The position numbers were made by a program, and so were the translations under genes. A DNA stretch of 64,000 nucleotides from NCBI RefSeq assembly GCF_016937515.1, contig NZ_JAFHKM010000002.1, positions 4,335,001 to 4,399,000 on the forward strand. Direction: 5' to 3'. Shown here piece by piece: positions 1-8,719 of the stretch. The notes under the pieces are model-generated. The model had not been told where the DNA came from. It saw nothing but the letters and a program-made list of their open reading frames with translations, and did no database searches. Every line of letters begins with the position of its first letter. The first letter of the stretch is position 1. This stretch comes from Cohnella algarum (lineage in GTDB: Bacteria > Bacillota > Bacilli > Paenibacillales > Paenibacillaceae).

Positions 1-1
1 G

Positions 2-268
2 ACGAGCAAAGACAATCAACTGCAAAACTACCGCGATTCGCGCAAGCTGCCCGTCTATCGTTCTCTCTTTTCGGCTGCCGGCAGCGTTCCGATTCCGCTG
101 CACGAGGCGGGAACGGGCGCGTTTCCGAATATGCCCGCGCTCGCTTCGGGGCCGAACGCCGCCGAACGGCTAAGCGAGCTCGGCGCGGCATGGAACGGCC
201 TGATGGACGGTTCCGTAACGGTGGAGGACTGGAAACGGCTCGACCCGGGGCTATTTGCCGATTTTTAA
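2..268 (+). CDS. C-terminal end of an unidentified protein, possibly an extracellular solute-binding protein
   Basis: An open frame of 88 codons runs in from the left edge and stops at TAA 266-268. Visible segments include SRKLPVYRSLF, AAWNGLMDGSVTVEDW and the end DPGLFADF. The mix of aromatic residues and the Trp-rich last 30 residues resemble the C-termini of family 1 extracellular solute-binding proteins, but this is an impression, not a firm match. Its last 18 bases overlap the 3' end of the convergent gene on the minus strand. No start, signal peptide or domain can be judged from this fragment. Confidence 0.45.
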   Translation, partial: TSKDNQLQNYRDSRKLPVYRSLFSAAGSVPIPLHEAGTGAFPNMPALASGPNAAERLSELGAAWNGLMDGSVTVEDWKRLDPGLFADF

Positions 269-1342
269 GCCGACGACCAGTTCCCCCTCTTGAATGTCCA
301 CCGTGTCCGCCGTCACGTACTTGATCAGCCGTTGCGGATAAAAACCGAGATCGAATTCCCGTTCCAAATCGGCCCTCGTCGTGTCGGGCAGCTCCAAGCC
401 GTTGAACACGAGCTTGTCGACATGAAACAGAATGGCGTTTTGCGGCTCGTTTTCGAGTGTATAATGGCCTTCGATCCGCACGCTCAGGCTGCCGTTGTCG
501 CCTTCGAGCACCATTTTTCCCGGTACGAACGAAATCTCGAATTGCTCGAATCGCCCGTCCTCGCTTCGAATGAACTCGTTGAGCTGCTCGTCGGTGACGG
601 TAATCGTCGCCTTCAGTCCGCTAGTCTTCATGATGCCGGGGTTTTGCTGAATCCAATCCGGCAAGCGGCCCATCGCTTTCGACAGCGCGCGGAAATGTTC
701 GCGAACTTCGTATAAGCCGACGTTGCGCCAGTAGGCCTGCATTTCGTTCATCAACTGCCGCAAATACGCTTCCTGCCCGCTGCCCGCGAGGGCTTCGTCG
801 ACTTCTTGCCGCAAAGCCGTTATCCGGTCGCGCTGGGCGATCAGGGCGTTCTCGACCTCGGAAAGCTCCGTCTTGCTCTTCGCAAGGGCCTCGTAGCTCT
901 GGCGCAGCCGATCGTATTCTTCCTGGTACGCGAGCAGGGCTTCGCGGTCGGAGCGGAAGACGAGCTCCATGAGCTCCCACGTCCGGAGCAGCTCGGAAAG
1001 CGATCCCGCATTCAAAATTCCGGACAACAGAATATCCTTTTGACCCATATAATAAGAGCGCAAGGCGCGGCCGGCCTTTTCCCGGTGGGCCGCAATCTCG
1101 ATTTCCTGCCGGGCCAGTTCCGTTTCGCTATGGATGATGTCTCGCTCGGCTTCGGTTCTCAGGCTTCCGATCCGTTCGATTTCCCGTTCGAGCTCGGTCA
1201 CGGATAAACTTTTTTCCAGCAGTTCCCTCGTTTGTTCGGGGATTTCGGCCGGATCGGCGTAAACGGGAACGAGAGCCCCGGTTCGCGTCAATGCCGCAAG
1301 GAGCAGCAATAACGGCAAGCCAATCCCTATCAATCGTCGCAT
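251..1342 (-). CDS. secreted coiled-coil protein resembling the N-terminal half of a peptidoglycan hydrolase, without a catalytic domain
   Basis: 363 residues. Residues 1-29 form a signal peptide (basic start, leucine-rich core LLLLLAALTR, Ala-X-Ala-like site near VYA-DP). Residues about 40-190 are heptad-rich coiled coil like the CwlO/PcsB N-terminal region. Residues about 220-363 form a predicted beta-rich C-terminal part. No NlpC/P60, M23 or SLH motif is present, so it is unlikely to cut the wall itself; a scaffold or hydrolase-activator role (compare EnvC/PcsB) is inference. The start is supported by AAAGGAGG 6-13 bases upstream. It is transcribed away from the midA-like gene and overlaps the preceding gene tail-to-tail by 18 bases. 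Confidence 0.7.
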   Translation of the reverse strand: MRRLIGIGLPLLLLLAALTRTGALVPVYADPAEIPEQTRELLEKSLSVTELEREIERIGSLRTEAERDIIHSETELARQEIEIAAHREKAGRALRSYYMGQKDILLSGILNAGSLSELLRTWELMELVFRSDREALLAYQEEYDRLRQSYEALAKSKTELSEVENALIAQRDRITALRQEVDEALAGSGQEAYLRQLMNEMQAYWRNVGLYEVREHFRALSKAMGRLPDWIQQNPGIMKTSGLKATITVTDEQLNEFIRSEDGRFEQFEISFVPGKMVLEGDNGSLSVRIEGHYTLENEPQNAILFHVDKLVFNGLELPDTTRADLEREFDLGFYPQRLIKYVTADTVDIQEGELVVGLKIGK

Positions 1343-1505
1343 CGGGGCCTCCTTTCTGCGGCGGACGAGCGGCGAGGGTAGTTCAACCTATGTCCGAACC
1401 GCCGAATTTAGAAGCGCGTCCGGTATTTGTTCCTTCGCCGAGGGCGGCTTTGTCACGACTTTTATTATAATCGCTTGGCAATGTCAGGGAAAGGAGCCGG
1501 CAGCG

Positions 1506-2672
1506 ATGAAACGGAATCGATCTCGACCGCCTATTGCCGATAAATTCCGGGAACAGCTCCTTCGGAGCGGCCGCGAAGGGCGGACCGCGGACGGAGAGAC
1601 CGTCGTTTGCCTGACGTTTTGCGACTATATGCGGCTTTGCCTGTACGACCCCCATTACGGCTATTATCGAAGCGGCCCCGCGCGCGTCGGAAGGGAGGGC
1701 GACTTTTACACGAGCCCGTTCGTCGGCGATGCGATGGGCAGGCAGCTCGCGAGCTCGCTTCGAAAGCTGGCCGACGAGCATTTCGGCGCCGGCATCGTAA
1801 ACGTTGTCGATTGGGGAGGGGGAACGGGAAGGCTGGTCCGCCAGCTGGCCGAGGCCTGGTCGGACGAAGCCGGCGGCGGAAGGTTTCGGCTGTTCGTCGC
1901 GGAGGATCACCCCGCGCACCGGCGGGAAGCGGAGAGGACGCTTTGCGGCGACCGTGCGCGGCCGATGGCGACCGTGATGGACAGCGCCCAGGCGGAAAGC
2001 TATCCGTGGAAGGAACACAACGCCATCGTCATCGCCAACGAGCTGCTCGACGCGTTTCCCGTTCATCGGGTGACGGTGCGGGAAGGCGAGCTCCTCGAAT
2101 GGGGCGTGGCCTGGGCCGAGAGCTCGGCGAAACCCGAGGCCTGCCTGACCCGGCCAAGCAGGCCGGAGCTGGCGGCGTGCCTCGCCGCGGACGGAATCGG
2201 TTTGCGCGATGGGCAAACCGTCGAAATCGGCCTGGAAGCCGTCGAGTGGATCGCCGGCATGGCCGGAAAGCTGGGCGACGCGCTGCTGGCCGTCATCGAT
2301 TACGGCGACGAGGCGGGGGATCTGGCGGCGCCGCACCGGACGGACGGGACGCTCGTCTGCTACCGGCGGCATGCGGCCGGCGTCGATCCGTACGAAGCGC
2401 CGGGCGAGCAGGATATGACGGCGCACGTGAATTTCACGGCGGTGCGGGCCGCTGCCGCAGCGGCGGGATGGCGGCCGGTCTGGCAGGGGACGCAGCAGCG
2501 TTTTTTGATCGAGTCTGGCATTTTGGAACGGTTGTCGGCGCACGCGATAACCGACCCGTTCGATCCGGTCGTCCGGAGGAATCGCTCGATCCGCCAGCTG
2601 CTGCTGTCCGACGCCATGAGCGAGCTGTTCAAGGTGCACATTTTTTTCAAAGGGAACGGTTCGAGAGTTTAG
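1506..2672 (+). CDS. MidA/NDUFAF7-family class I SAM-dependent methyltransferase (DUF185)
   Basis: 388 residues. The N-terminal DPHYGYY and GREGDFYTSP segments (about residues 47-72) are typical of COG1565, followed by the SAM-binding VVDWGGGTGRL motif near residue 105 and a conserved NELLDAFPVHR segment near residue 180. In eukaryotes the homologue NDUFAF7 dimethylates an arginine of respiratory complex I; the bacterial substrate is unknown. The ATG is preceded by AAAGGAG at a 9-base distance. A TATAAT hexamer at 1466-1471 may be its -10, but no convincing -35 accompanies it. The gene is divergent from the coiled-coil gene and convergent with the DUF2626 gene. Confidence 0.88.
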   Translation: MKRNRSRPPIADKFREQLLRSGREGRTADGETVVCLTFCDYMRLCLYDPHYGYYRSGPARVGREGDFYTSPFVGDAMGRQLASSLRKLADEHFGAGIVNVVDWGGGTGRLVRQLAEAWSDEAGGGRFRLFVAEDHPAHRREAERTLCGDRARPMATVMDSAQAESYPWKEHNAIVIANELLDAFPVHRVTVREGELLEWGVAWAESSAKPEACLTRPSRPELAACLAADGIGLRDGQTVEIGLEAVEWIAGMAGKLGDALLAVIDYGDEAGDLAAPHRTDGTLVCYRRHAAGVDPYEAPGEQDMTAHVNFTAVRAAAAAAGWRPVWQGTQQRFLIESGILERLSAHAITDPFDPVVRRNRSIRQLLLSDAMSELFKVHIFFKGNGSRV

Positions 2673-2751
2673 CGATTGTCAGCGTGCGCTGCCCGCTGTC
2701 CGTTATGTCGAAGTCGAAAGCCAAATGCCGATCGCTCCGGCAAAATGACTG

Positions 2752-2801
2752 AAAAAAGCCCGAGTCCCGCACGGAAAACCGCGCGAGACTCGGGCTTCTG
2801 T
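2752..2801 (-). terminator. rho-independent terminator for the DUF2626 gene
   Basis: AGCCCGAGTC (2757-2766) pairs perfectly with GACTCGGGCT (2787-2796). Read on the minus strand the stem is followed by six Ts, so it terminates the minus-strand gene best. It lies between two convergent genes and may also slow transcripts from the plus strand. Confidence 0.85.
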
Positions 2802-2826
2802 TCGCTGGAATGCGTTCGCCCCAAGC

Positions 2827-3063
2827 TTAGTAAGGCAAATCCATTTCGAACACCGACCAATATGTAAAGCCAAGGAACGCAATGATCATATATCCCCAAA
2901 ACATGTAGATATAGGTCTTTTCCGTGAATTTCAAATATCCGAGCAGGAAAAATACCGCCGACTGGATAAAGAACAGCAAAGACATTTCCCACATGTCGCC
3001 TGCGAAAGACATAAGAGCGATCACAAGCGTGAAGAAGCCGAGCACCCGAAACATGCGTGCCAT
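2827..3063 (-). CDS. small membrane protein of the DUF2626 family (YqgY-like)
   Basis: 78 residues starting MARMFRVLGFF. It is almost entirely hydrophobic with two to three membrane helices and the family-typical KFTEKTYIYMFWGYM and GFTYWSVFE segments; B. subtilis YqgY is similar in length and pattern. Function is unknown. An upstream in-frame start at 3093 is possible, but AGAGGGGG lies correctly spaced ahead of the ATG at 3063-3061, so the shorter form is chosen. It has its own sigma-A-like promoter and a strong terminator, so it looks monocistronic. Confidence 0.85.
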   Translation of the reverse strand: MARMFRVLGFFTLVIALMSFAGDMWEMSLLFFIQSAVFFLLGYLKFTEKTYIYMFWGYMIIAFLGFTYWSVFEMDLPY

Positions 3064-3110
3064 GAATGATCCCCCTCTCTGCTGACATACCAACCCAATT
3101 TCTAATCGTT

Positions 3111-3140
3111 ATTATACCCGCTGTCCGCACGAAGTGTAAA
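3111..3140 (-). promoter_or_regulatory. sigma-A-type promoter for the DUF2626 gene
   Basis: On the minus strand TTTACA (3140-3135) and TATAAT (3116-3111) are separated by 18 bases and lie about 50 bases upstream of the start codon. The -10 is a perfect consensus match. Confidence 0.7.
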
Positions 3141-3239
3141 CCGGAAGAAGTGACGAATTGGCAAACTTTTTAACTTGCATTCATCATTCCGCAAAGACCG
3201 CCGTTTTATTCCCCATTCGTTCGTCATCGCCGACCGCAG

Positions 3240-3268
3240 GTATACGCGCGTGAAATTTGGATATACAT
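3240..3268 (+). promoter_or_regulatory. possible forespore (SigF-like) promoter of rsfA
   Basis: GTATA (3240-3244) and GGATATACAT (3259-3268) resemble the SigF elements GYWTA and GGNNAYAMTR with a 14-base spacer. rsfA is SigF-dependent in B. subtilis, which makes the assignment plausible. The spacer is short and two -10 positions deviate, so this is tentative. Confidence 0.35.
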
Positions 3269-3360
3269 AGGAGTATCCGATAGATTCTATGAATTTCTCG
3301 CCAAGCATAGAAATGAAATGAAAAGGCATCGAAGCAAGGATGACGAGGAGGGAACAAGCC

Positions 3361-4005
3361 ATGACAGCCGCGAGACAGGATGCATGGACGGAAGACGACG
3401 ATTTGATTTTGGCAGAGGTAACCTTGAGACATATTCGGGAAGGCGGCACGCAACTGGCCGCGTTCGAAGAGGTCGGGCAGCGAATCGCGAGAACGGCGGC
3501 GGCGTGCGGCTTCAGATGGAACAGCTGCGTGCGGAAACGGTATAACGAAGCGATCGCGCTCGCCAAGCAGCAGCGGCAAAAACGGAATTATCTCAAAAAG
3601 CAGGGGATTGCCGAGCTGAGTTCGGCCGACGAAACGGTTTCGGTCGAAGCGGGCGGCGCCAAATCCGAAGCGCTGACGGCGGAATCTATGTCGCTCGAAG
3701 CGGTTATCCGCTATTTGCGTCAATGGAAGGGCTCGATTCAGGAGTATAACCGCCAAATCAAGCAATTCGAAAAGGAATTGAAAGAGAAAGACGAGCGGAT
3801 TGCCGAGCTCGAGGAAGAGAACGAGCGGCTGTCCAAAGCCGTAAACGAGGTGCAAACCGATTATCGCGTCGTCAACGACGACTACAAGGCGCTCATAAAG
3901 ATTATGGACCGGGCGCGCCGGCTCGCTTTTTTGGCGGAGGAGTCGGAAGAGGAAAAGGCTCGGTTCAAAATGGACGCAAACGGCAATCTGGAACGCATCG
4001 AATAA
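3361..4005 (+). CDS. rsfA: RsfA-family prespore-specific transcription regulator
   Basis: 214 residues. The N-terminus has a Myb/SANT-like DNA-binding domain (DAWTEDDDLILAEVTLRHIR, then TAAACGFRWNSCVRKRY, residues about 6-62) that matches RsfA/YlbO closely. A long charged coiled coil follows (about 120-195). RsfA tunes SigF-dependent genes in the forespore. The ATG at 3361 is chosen because GAGGAGGGA lies just upstream and the family begins MTA-RQDAW; an earlier in-frame ATG at 3340 would overlap that ribosome site. It is followed directly by a terminator and then panE, the same neighbourhood as in B. subtilis (ylbO, ylbQ). Confidence 0.92.
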   Translation: MTAARQDAWTEDDDLILAEVTLRHIREGGTQLAAFEEVGQRIARTAAACGFRWNSCVRKRYNEAIALAKQQRQKRNYLKKQGIAELSSADETVSVEAGGAKSEALTAESMSLEAVIRYLRQWKGSIQEYNRQIKQFEKELKEKDERIAELEEENERLSKAVNEVQTDYRVVNDDYKALIKIMDRARRLAFLAEESEEEKARFKMDANGNLERIE

Positions 4006-4010
4006 AGGCG

Positions 4011-4053
4011 CGACCTGCTTCCACAGCGATTTTGTGGGCAGGTCGTTTTTTTT
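4011..4053 (+). terminator. rho-independent terminator after rsfA
   Basis: CGACCTGC-TTCCACA (4011-4025) pairs with TGTGGGCAGGTCG (4033-4045), and eight Ts follow. It separates rsfA from panE. Confidence 0.9.
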
Positions 4054-4148
4054 GCCCGGACGAACGGGACGATGGCCGCCCGCCGGATCGAGGATGGCAG
4101 ATCGGACGATCTTGCGATAAAATAGGGCAAAAAAGGGAGGCGCGGCAA

Positions 4149-5105
4149 GTGCGGATCGCGATCGTAGGAGGAGGGGCGCTCGGCTTGCTGTTCGGAGGCA
4201 GGCTGGCGGCCGCGGGACGGAAGGCGGAGCTGTGGACGCGAACGAGGGAGCAGGCGGAGCTGCTGTCGTCCGCGGGCATCCGCCTCATGGACGCGGACGG
4301 AGGCTCGCCCGTCGACGTTCCCGTGGCCGCGCGGGCCGTCGACGACGTGCCTGCGGACGGCGGCGGGCCGATCGCCTTTCTTGCCGTAAAGCAAACCTCG
4401 CTTTCCCCGGAGCTGCTCGCCGGGCTGAGGCGCGCCGTTCCGCCCGGCGGCGCGATCATCGCGCTGATGAACGGCATCGGGCACACGGACCTGCTCGCCG
4501 ACGCTTTGCCGGGACGGGCGATTGTCGCGGCGGTGACGACCGAAGCGGCGCTGAAGGTCGACCCCCGTTCGGTTTTGCATGCCGGCCGGGGGACGACCTG
4601 GCTCGGACAAGCCCCGCTGTTCGGGACGTATCCCGCCCGCTATGCCGATCCGATGCCGGAGGAAACGGCGTTCGCCGTCGAAAAATGCCTTCTGCAGGCA
4701 GGATTTTCCGTTTCCCTGTCGAATGATATGATGGACAGAATGCTGCGCAAGCTGCTCGTCAATGCGGTCGTGAATCCGCTGACGGCGCTGCTTCGGCTAA
4801 GGAACGGGGAACTGTCGGCGACGGCGGACCGGCGTTCGCTCATGCGCGCCGTTTACGAAGAATCGGCGGCCATCCTGGCGCCGTACGGTTTGCGGGATCC
4901 GGAGCTGCTCTGGCGGGAAGTGCTCGACGTCTGCGAAGGAACGGCCGCCAATCGCTCCTCCATGCTCCAGGACGTGCTGGCGGGACGCCCGACGGAAATC
5001 GACGCCATCAACGGGGCGATCGCCCGCATGGGTTCCGCGATCGGGAGAAGCGCGTCCTGGAACGAGAAGCTCGCGGCGTTGGTAAAGGCGATATCCGGCG
5101 AATGA
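4149..5105 (+). CDS. panE: 2-dehydropantoate 2-reductase
   Basis: 318 residues from a GTG with AGGGAGG 6-12 bases upstream. The N-terminal Rossmann motif GGGALGLLFGGRLAAAG binds NADPH; the C-terminal ApbA_C helical domain contains RKLLVNAVVNPLTALL (about residues 198-213) with the conserved lysine and asparagine. It reduces ketopantoate to pantoate for coenzyme A synthesis in the cytosol. Length is typical of the family. A DUF3397 gene follows within 13 bases, so the two are probably co-transcribed. Confidence 0.92.
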   Translation: MRIAIVGGGALGLLFGGRLAAAGRKAELWTRTREQAELLSSAGIRLMDADGGSPVDVPVAARAVDDVPADGGGPIAFLAVKQTSLSPELLAGLRRAVPPGGAIIALMNGIGHTDLLADALPGRAIVAAVTTEAALKVDPRSVLHAGRGTTWLGQAPLFGTYPARYADPMPEETAFAVEKCLLQAGFSVSLSNDMMDRMLRKLLVNAVVNPLTALLRLRNGELSATADRRSLMRAVYEESAAILAPYGLRDPELLWREVLDVCEGTAANRSSMLQDVLAGRPTEIDAINGAIARMGSAIGRSASWNEKLAALVKAISGE

Positions 5106-5117
5106 GGAGAGATGACG

Positions 5118-5516
5118 ATGGCGGCGATATGGGAAGCATTAAAGTATGCTTATGCTGCGTTGGCCGTTGTGCCGATGATTCCCTTTCTCCTTGTCTTCCT
5201 CGTCGTGCATGCCCGAAGCAAGGATAAAAAGCGGGCCATCCAGCTGTCGATGGACGTGACGACCCTCTTTCTGATCGGCATCGTGTCCAGCCTCCTGAAC
5301 CAGTTCGGCACGTCGTTCGGTCCGTATTTGATTTTGCTGTTCATGCTGCTGCTTGCGGGGCTCATCGGCAACGCCCAAAACCGGGTCCGCGGCAAGGTGG
5401 ACGGAACAAAGCTCGTTCGAGCGGTGTGGCGGCTGTCGTTTTTTATGCTGAGCGTCGTCTACGTCCTGCTGATGGCGGTTACGCTGGTCAAATACCTGTT
5501 CGTGCAGTCGGCGTGA
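5118..5516 (+). CDS. DUF3397 family membrane protein
   Basis: 132 residues with four hydrophobic helices and basic loops (HARSKDKKRA, RVRGKVDG). DUF3397 proteins commonly sit between panE and bshC in Bacillales, as here. No function is known. An ATG at 5112 is also in frame, but AGGAG at 5105-5109 is better spaced for the ATG at 5118. A terminator follows. Confidence 0.82.
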   Translation: MAAIWEALKYAYAALAVVPMIPFLLVFLVVHARSKDKKRAIQLSMDVTTLFLIGIVSSLLNQFGTSFGPYLILLFMLLLAGLIGNAQNRVRGKVDGTKLVRAVWRLSFFMLSVVYVLLMAVTLVKYLFVQSA

Positions 5517-5544
5517 TCGCCTGACCGTGAATAAGAGCGACGGG

Positions 5545-5578
5545 ACCAAACTCTCCTGCGCGGAGATTTGGTTTTTTT
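5545..5578 (+). terminator. rho-independent terminator after the panE-DUF3397 pair
   Basis: ACCAAACTCTCC pairs with GGAGATTTGGT around a TGCG-type loop, followed by a seven-T run. Confidence 0.85.
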
Positions 5579-5660
5579 CGCGTTTTCGGCCAGCCCGAAC
5601 CCGAATCGCGCCGCCGGCGTACACTTGAGAGAACCCGATGGAAGTCCGCGATATTCTCTT

Positions 5661-5689
5661 TTGACGCCAATTCCGCTGTTGTGTACAAT
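5661..5689 (+). promoter_or_regulatory. sigma-A promoter of bshC
   Basis: TTGACG (5661-5666) and TACAAT (5684-5689) are separated by exactly 17 bases, about 40 bases upstream of the bshC ATG and downstream of a terminator. Confidence 0.85.
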
Positions 5690-5727
5690 CAAGTTTGATA
5701 AGTCTCAAACTTTGGGAGGACCCCTGA

Positions 5728-7380
5728 ATGAATCTAACACCCTTGGATGGGTTGTCTTCTCCTTCGCTGGCGGAGTTATATCGACGTCAAGACGAGAGAG
5801 TTCGCGGCCTTTTCGGAAGCCACCCTTCGGCGGAAGGCGATTGGCGCCGCCGCGCCGCGGCGCTGGATGCGGCGGCCGGACGCCGCGCGGACCGGAAGCT
5901 GGTCGCCGGCGCGATCCGCGAGTACCATGCCCGGCTGCCGGCGTTCGAGGCGGTCGCGCGTTCGCTGGCGAAGCTGGAATCTTCCGACAGCCTTGTCGTC
6001 GTAGGCGGTCAGCAGGCCGGCCTGTTCGGCGGTCCCCTTATGATCGTATACAAGGCGCTGACCGTCATCGAAACGGCGCGCCATGCGGAGCGCCTGCTCG
6101 GCCGTCCGGTCGTCCCGGTATTCTGGATCGCGGGCGAGGATCACGATTTTGACGAGGCGAACCACGTCTTCGTGGCGGCTGCCGGCGGCGAGCTCGCCCG
6201 GATCCGGATGGAGCGCCCCGAGGGCGCGCGTCATTCCGTCAGCCGCACCCCGCTTGGCGGACAGGAGTGGGAGGCCGCGCTCGAGGCGCTGTCCGCCGCC
6301 TTGCCGGACACCGAGTTCAAGCCCGGCTTGCTCGAACGCTTGCGCAAGCACGTTTCGGATGAGCCGACGCTGACGCTCGCCTTCGCCCGTTTGCTGGCGG
6401 ACTGGTTCGGACCTTCCGGGCTGCTGCTGCTCGATGCGGACGACCCGAACCTGCGCGCGTTGGAAGGTCCTTTTTTCCGCGAGCTGATCGAGCGGAACGA
6501 CGAGCTGGAACACGCCCTTCGCGAAGGAGAGGGAGCGGTCCGCGAGCTCGGGTTTCCGCTGCAGGCCGAATCGTCGCCGGGCTGCGCCAACGTATTCGTT
6601 CATCTGGAATCGGGAAGGACGCTGCTGTTCAAGAAGGACGGGCGTTTTTCCGATAAAAAGGAAGAAGCGTTTTTCTCCAAAGACGAGCTGCTGGACATGG
6701 CGGACGGCGGTTCAACACGGCTTAGCAATAACGCGTTGACGCGGCCGATGATGCAGGAGTACCTGCTGCCGGTTTTGGGCACCGTTCTCGGTCACGCCGA
6801 AATCGCCTACTGGAGCTCGCTCGGAGCGGCGTTCAAGCGCTTCGGCATGTCGATGCCGATTATCGTTCCGAGGCAATCGTTTACATTTTTGGAGCCGAAC
6901 ATCCGCAAGCTGCTCGACAAGTATGAAATCACGGCGGAAGAGGTTATTCGCGAAGGCGAAAGCCGGAAGGAAAAATGGCTTGCCGAGCAGGACCGGTGGC
7001 AGCTCGATGCCAAATTCGCCGATGTCAGAGACCGGTTCGCAGAGCTTTACGCGCCGATCCTGGATACCATGTCGGCGCTTCAGCCGGCCTTGCGAAAGCT
7101 CGGGGAAAGCAATCAGGACAAAATTTTCGAGCAAATCGCCTACCTGGAAAAGCGCGCCTCCGACGCGCTCGCCAAGCAGCACGAAGCGGGACTTCGGCAG
7201 TGGGATCGCATGCGCGGCTCGCTGGCGCCCCAGGATAAGCTTCAGGAGCGGGTGCTCGGAAGCATTCATTTCCTGAACCGGTACGGGCCCGATTGGCTTG
7301 CGGGCTGGCATCAGGTGCCGTTCGAAGCGACGGGCGGCCATCGGCTGGTCGAGAACCTGATCTCGGAAGCGTTGGTCTGA
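5728..7380 (+). CDS. bshC: bacillithiol biosynthesis cysteine-adding enzyme BshC
   Basis: 550 residues, close to the about 540 of B. subtilis BshC. Diagnostic segments are VVGGQQAGLFGGPLMIVYKA (about residues 91-110) and PVFWIAGEDHDFDEANHV (about 131-148), followed by a C-terminal coiled coil. BshC adds cysteine to glucosaminyl-malate, the last step of bacillithiol synthesis, in the cytosol. The ATG has GGGAGGA seven bases upstream and a good sigma-A promoter. It lies between panE and the dcw cluster as in other Bacillales, with ahcY directly after. Confidence 0.95.
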   Translation: MNLTPLDGLSSPSLAELYRRQDERVRGLFGSHPSAEGDWRRRAAALDAAAGRRADRKLVAGAIREYHARLPAFEAVARSLAKLESSDSLVVVGGQQAGLFGGPLMIVYKALTVIETARHAERLLGRPVVPVFWIAGEDHDFDEANHVFVAAAGGELARIRMERPEGARHSVSRTPLGGQEWEAALEALSAALPDTEFKPGLLERLRKHVSDEPTLTLAFARLLADWFGPSGLLLLDADDPNLRALEGPFFRELIERNDELEHALREGEGAVRELGFPLQAESSPGCANVFVHLESGRTLLFKKDGRFSDKKEEAFFSKDELLDMADGGSTRLSNNALTRPMMQEYLLPVLGTVLGHAEIAYWSSLGAAFKRFGMSMPIIVPRQSFTFLEPNIRKLLDKYEITAEEVIREGESRKEKWLAEQDRWQLDAKFADVRDRFAELYAPILDTMSALQPALRKLGESNQDKIFEQIAYLEKRASDALAKQHEAGLRQWDRMRGSLAPQDKLQERVLGSIHFLNRYGPDWLAGWHQVPFEATGGHRLVENLISEALV

Positions 7381-7441
7381 CATCTGACCGGATCGCAGAA
7401 ATTGGTTTTTATTATGGATACGACTTGGAGGAGATTCGCAA

Positions 7442-8701
7442 TTGGCAACGACTAACAGCATTATCCGGGACCCTTCGCTTGCTCCCGAAGGCAAACTGAA
7501 AATCGACTGGGCGCAAGCGCACATGCCCGTGCTGAATCGCATTCGCGAGGAATTCGAGCGCGAGTTGCCGTTCAAGGGACTTAAAGTTGCCATTTCGCTT
7601 CACCTGGAAGCCAAAACCGCGTACCTGGCCAAGGTTATTCAAGCCGGCGGCGCGCAAGTGGCCATTACGGGCAGCAATCCGCTGTCCACGCAGGACGACG
7701 TGTGCGCGGCGCTCGCGGAAGACGGAATAACCGTTTTCGCCAAATACAATCCGACGGCGGAGGAATACCACGATCTGCTCGTCAAAACCGTGGAAACGAA
7801 GCCGGATTTGATCATCGACGACGGCGGCGATCTCGTCACGATCCTCCATACGGAGCGCCAGGATTTGCTCGCCACGATCCGCGGCGGAGCGGAAGAAACG
7901 ACGACCGGCATTTTGCGCCTGAAAGCGATGGAGAAGGACGGATCGTTGAAATTCCCGATGGTGGCGGTCAACGACGCGTACTGCAAGCACCTGTTCGACA
8001 ACCGCTATGGGACCGGCCAATCGGTATGGGACGGGATCAACCGGACGACGAACCTCGTCGTCGCGGGCAAAACGGTTGTCGTCAGCGGCTACGGCTGGTG
8101 CGGCAAAGGCGTCGCGATGCGGGCCAAGGGGCTGGGCGCGAACGTCGTCGTCACCGAAGTCGACGCGATTAAAGCGGTCGAGGCTTACATGGACGGCTTC
8201 GCGGTCATGCCGATGGACGAAGCTGCCAAAGTCGGCGACTTTTTCGTTGCGGTGACGGGCAACAAGGACGTCATTCGCGGCACCCACTTCGAAAATATGA
8301 AGGACGGCGCCATTTTGTCCAACGCGGGCCATTTCGACGTGGAAGTCAATCTGGTCGAGCTCGCGGCGATGGCCGTTTCCAAGCGCACCGTCCGCCGCAA
8401 TATCGAGGAATACGCGCTGAAGGACGGCCGCCGCGTTTACGTGCTCGCCGAAGGACGATTGGTCAATCTGGCCGCCGGCGACGGACACCCGGCCGAAATT
8501 ATGGACATGACGTTTGCGCTCCAGGCGCTTGCGTTGCGTTACGCGAACGAGAACTATCAGTCGCTCGGCGCAAAGGTTATCAACGTGCCGTACGAGCTCG
8601 ACGAGCAGGTTGCCCGGACGAAGCTGTCGGCCATGGGCGTCGCCATCGATACGCTGAGCGGAGAGCAAAAAGCGTATTTGGACAGCTGGACCGCGCACTG
8701 A
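7442..8701 (+). CDS. ahcY: adenosylhomocysteinase (S-adenosyl-L-homocysteine hydrolase)
   Basis: 419 residues from TTG with GGAGGA eight bases upstream. HLEAKTAYL near residue 41, the nucleotide-binding GYGWCGKG motif near residue 217 and SNAGHFDVEV near residue 297 identify the family. It splits S-adenosylhomocysteine into adenosine and homocysteine using bound NAD. Most Bacillaceae use the Pfs/LuxS route instead, so this is a Paenibacillus-type trait. It starts 61 bases after bshC and is probably co-transcribed with it; both act in low-molecular-weight thiol and sulfur metabolism. A hairpin follows. Confidence 0.95.
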   Translation: MATTNSIIRDPSLAPEGKLKIDWAQAHMPVLNRIREEFERELPFKGLKVAISLHLEAKTAYLAKVIQAGGAQVAITGSNPLSTQDDVCAALAEDGITVFAKYNPTAEEYHDLLVKTVETKPDLIIDDGGDLVTILHTERQDLLATIRGGAEETTTGILRLKAMEKDGSLKFPMVAVNDAYCKHLFDNRYGTGQSVWDGINRTTNLVVAGKTVVVSGYGWCGKGVAMRAKGLGANVVVTEVDAIKAVEAYMDGFAVMPMDEAAKVGDFFVAVTGNKDVIRGTHFENMKDGAILSNAGHFDVEVNLVELAAMAVSKRTVRRNIEEYALKDGRRVYVLAEGRLVNLAAGDGHPAEIMDMTFALQALALRYANENYQSLGAKVINVPYELDEQVARTKLSAMGVAIDTLSGEQKAYLDSWTAH

Positions 8702-8719
8702 GCGGAATCATTGTCAAAA

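Noticed and set aside
7381..7441. SAH or SAM riboswitch upstream of ahcY
   Set aside because: The gap to bshC is only 61 bases and shows no riboswitch core or terminator.
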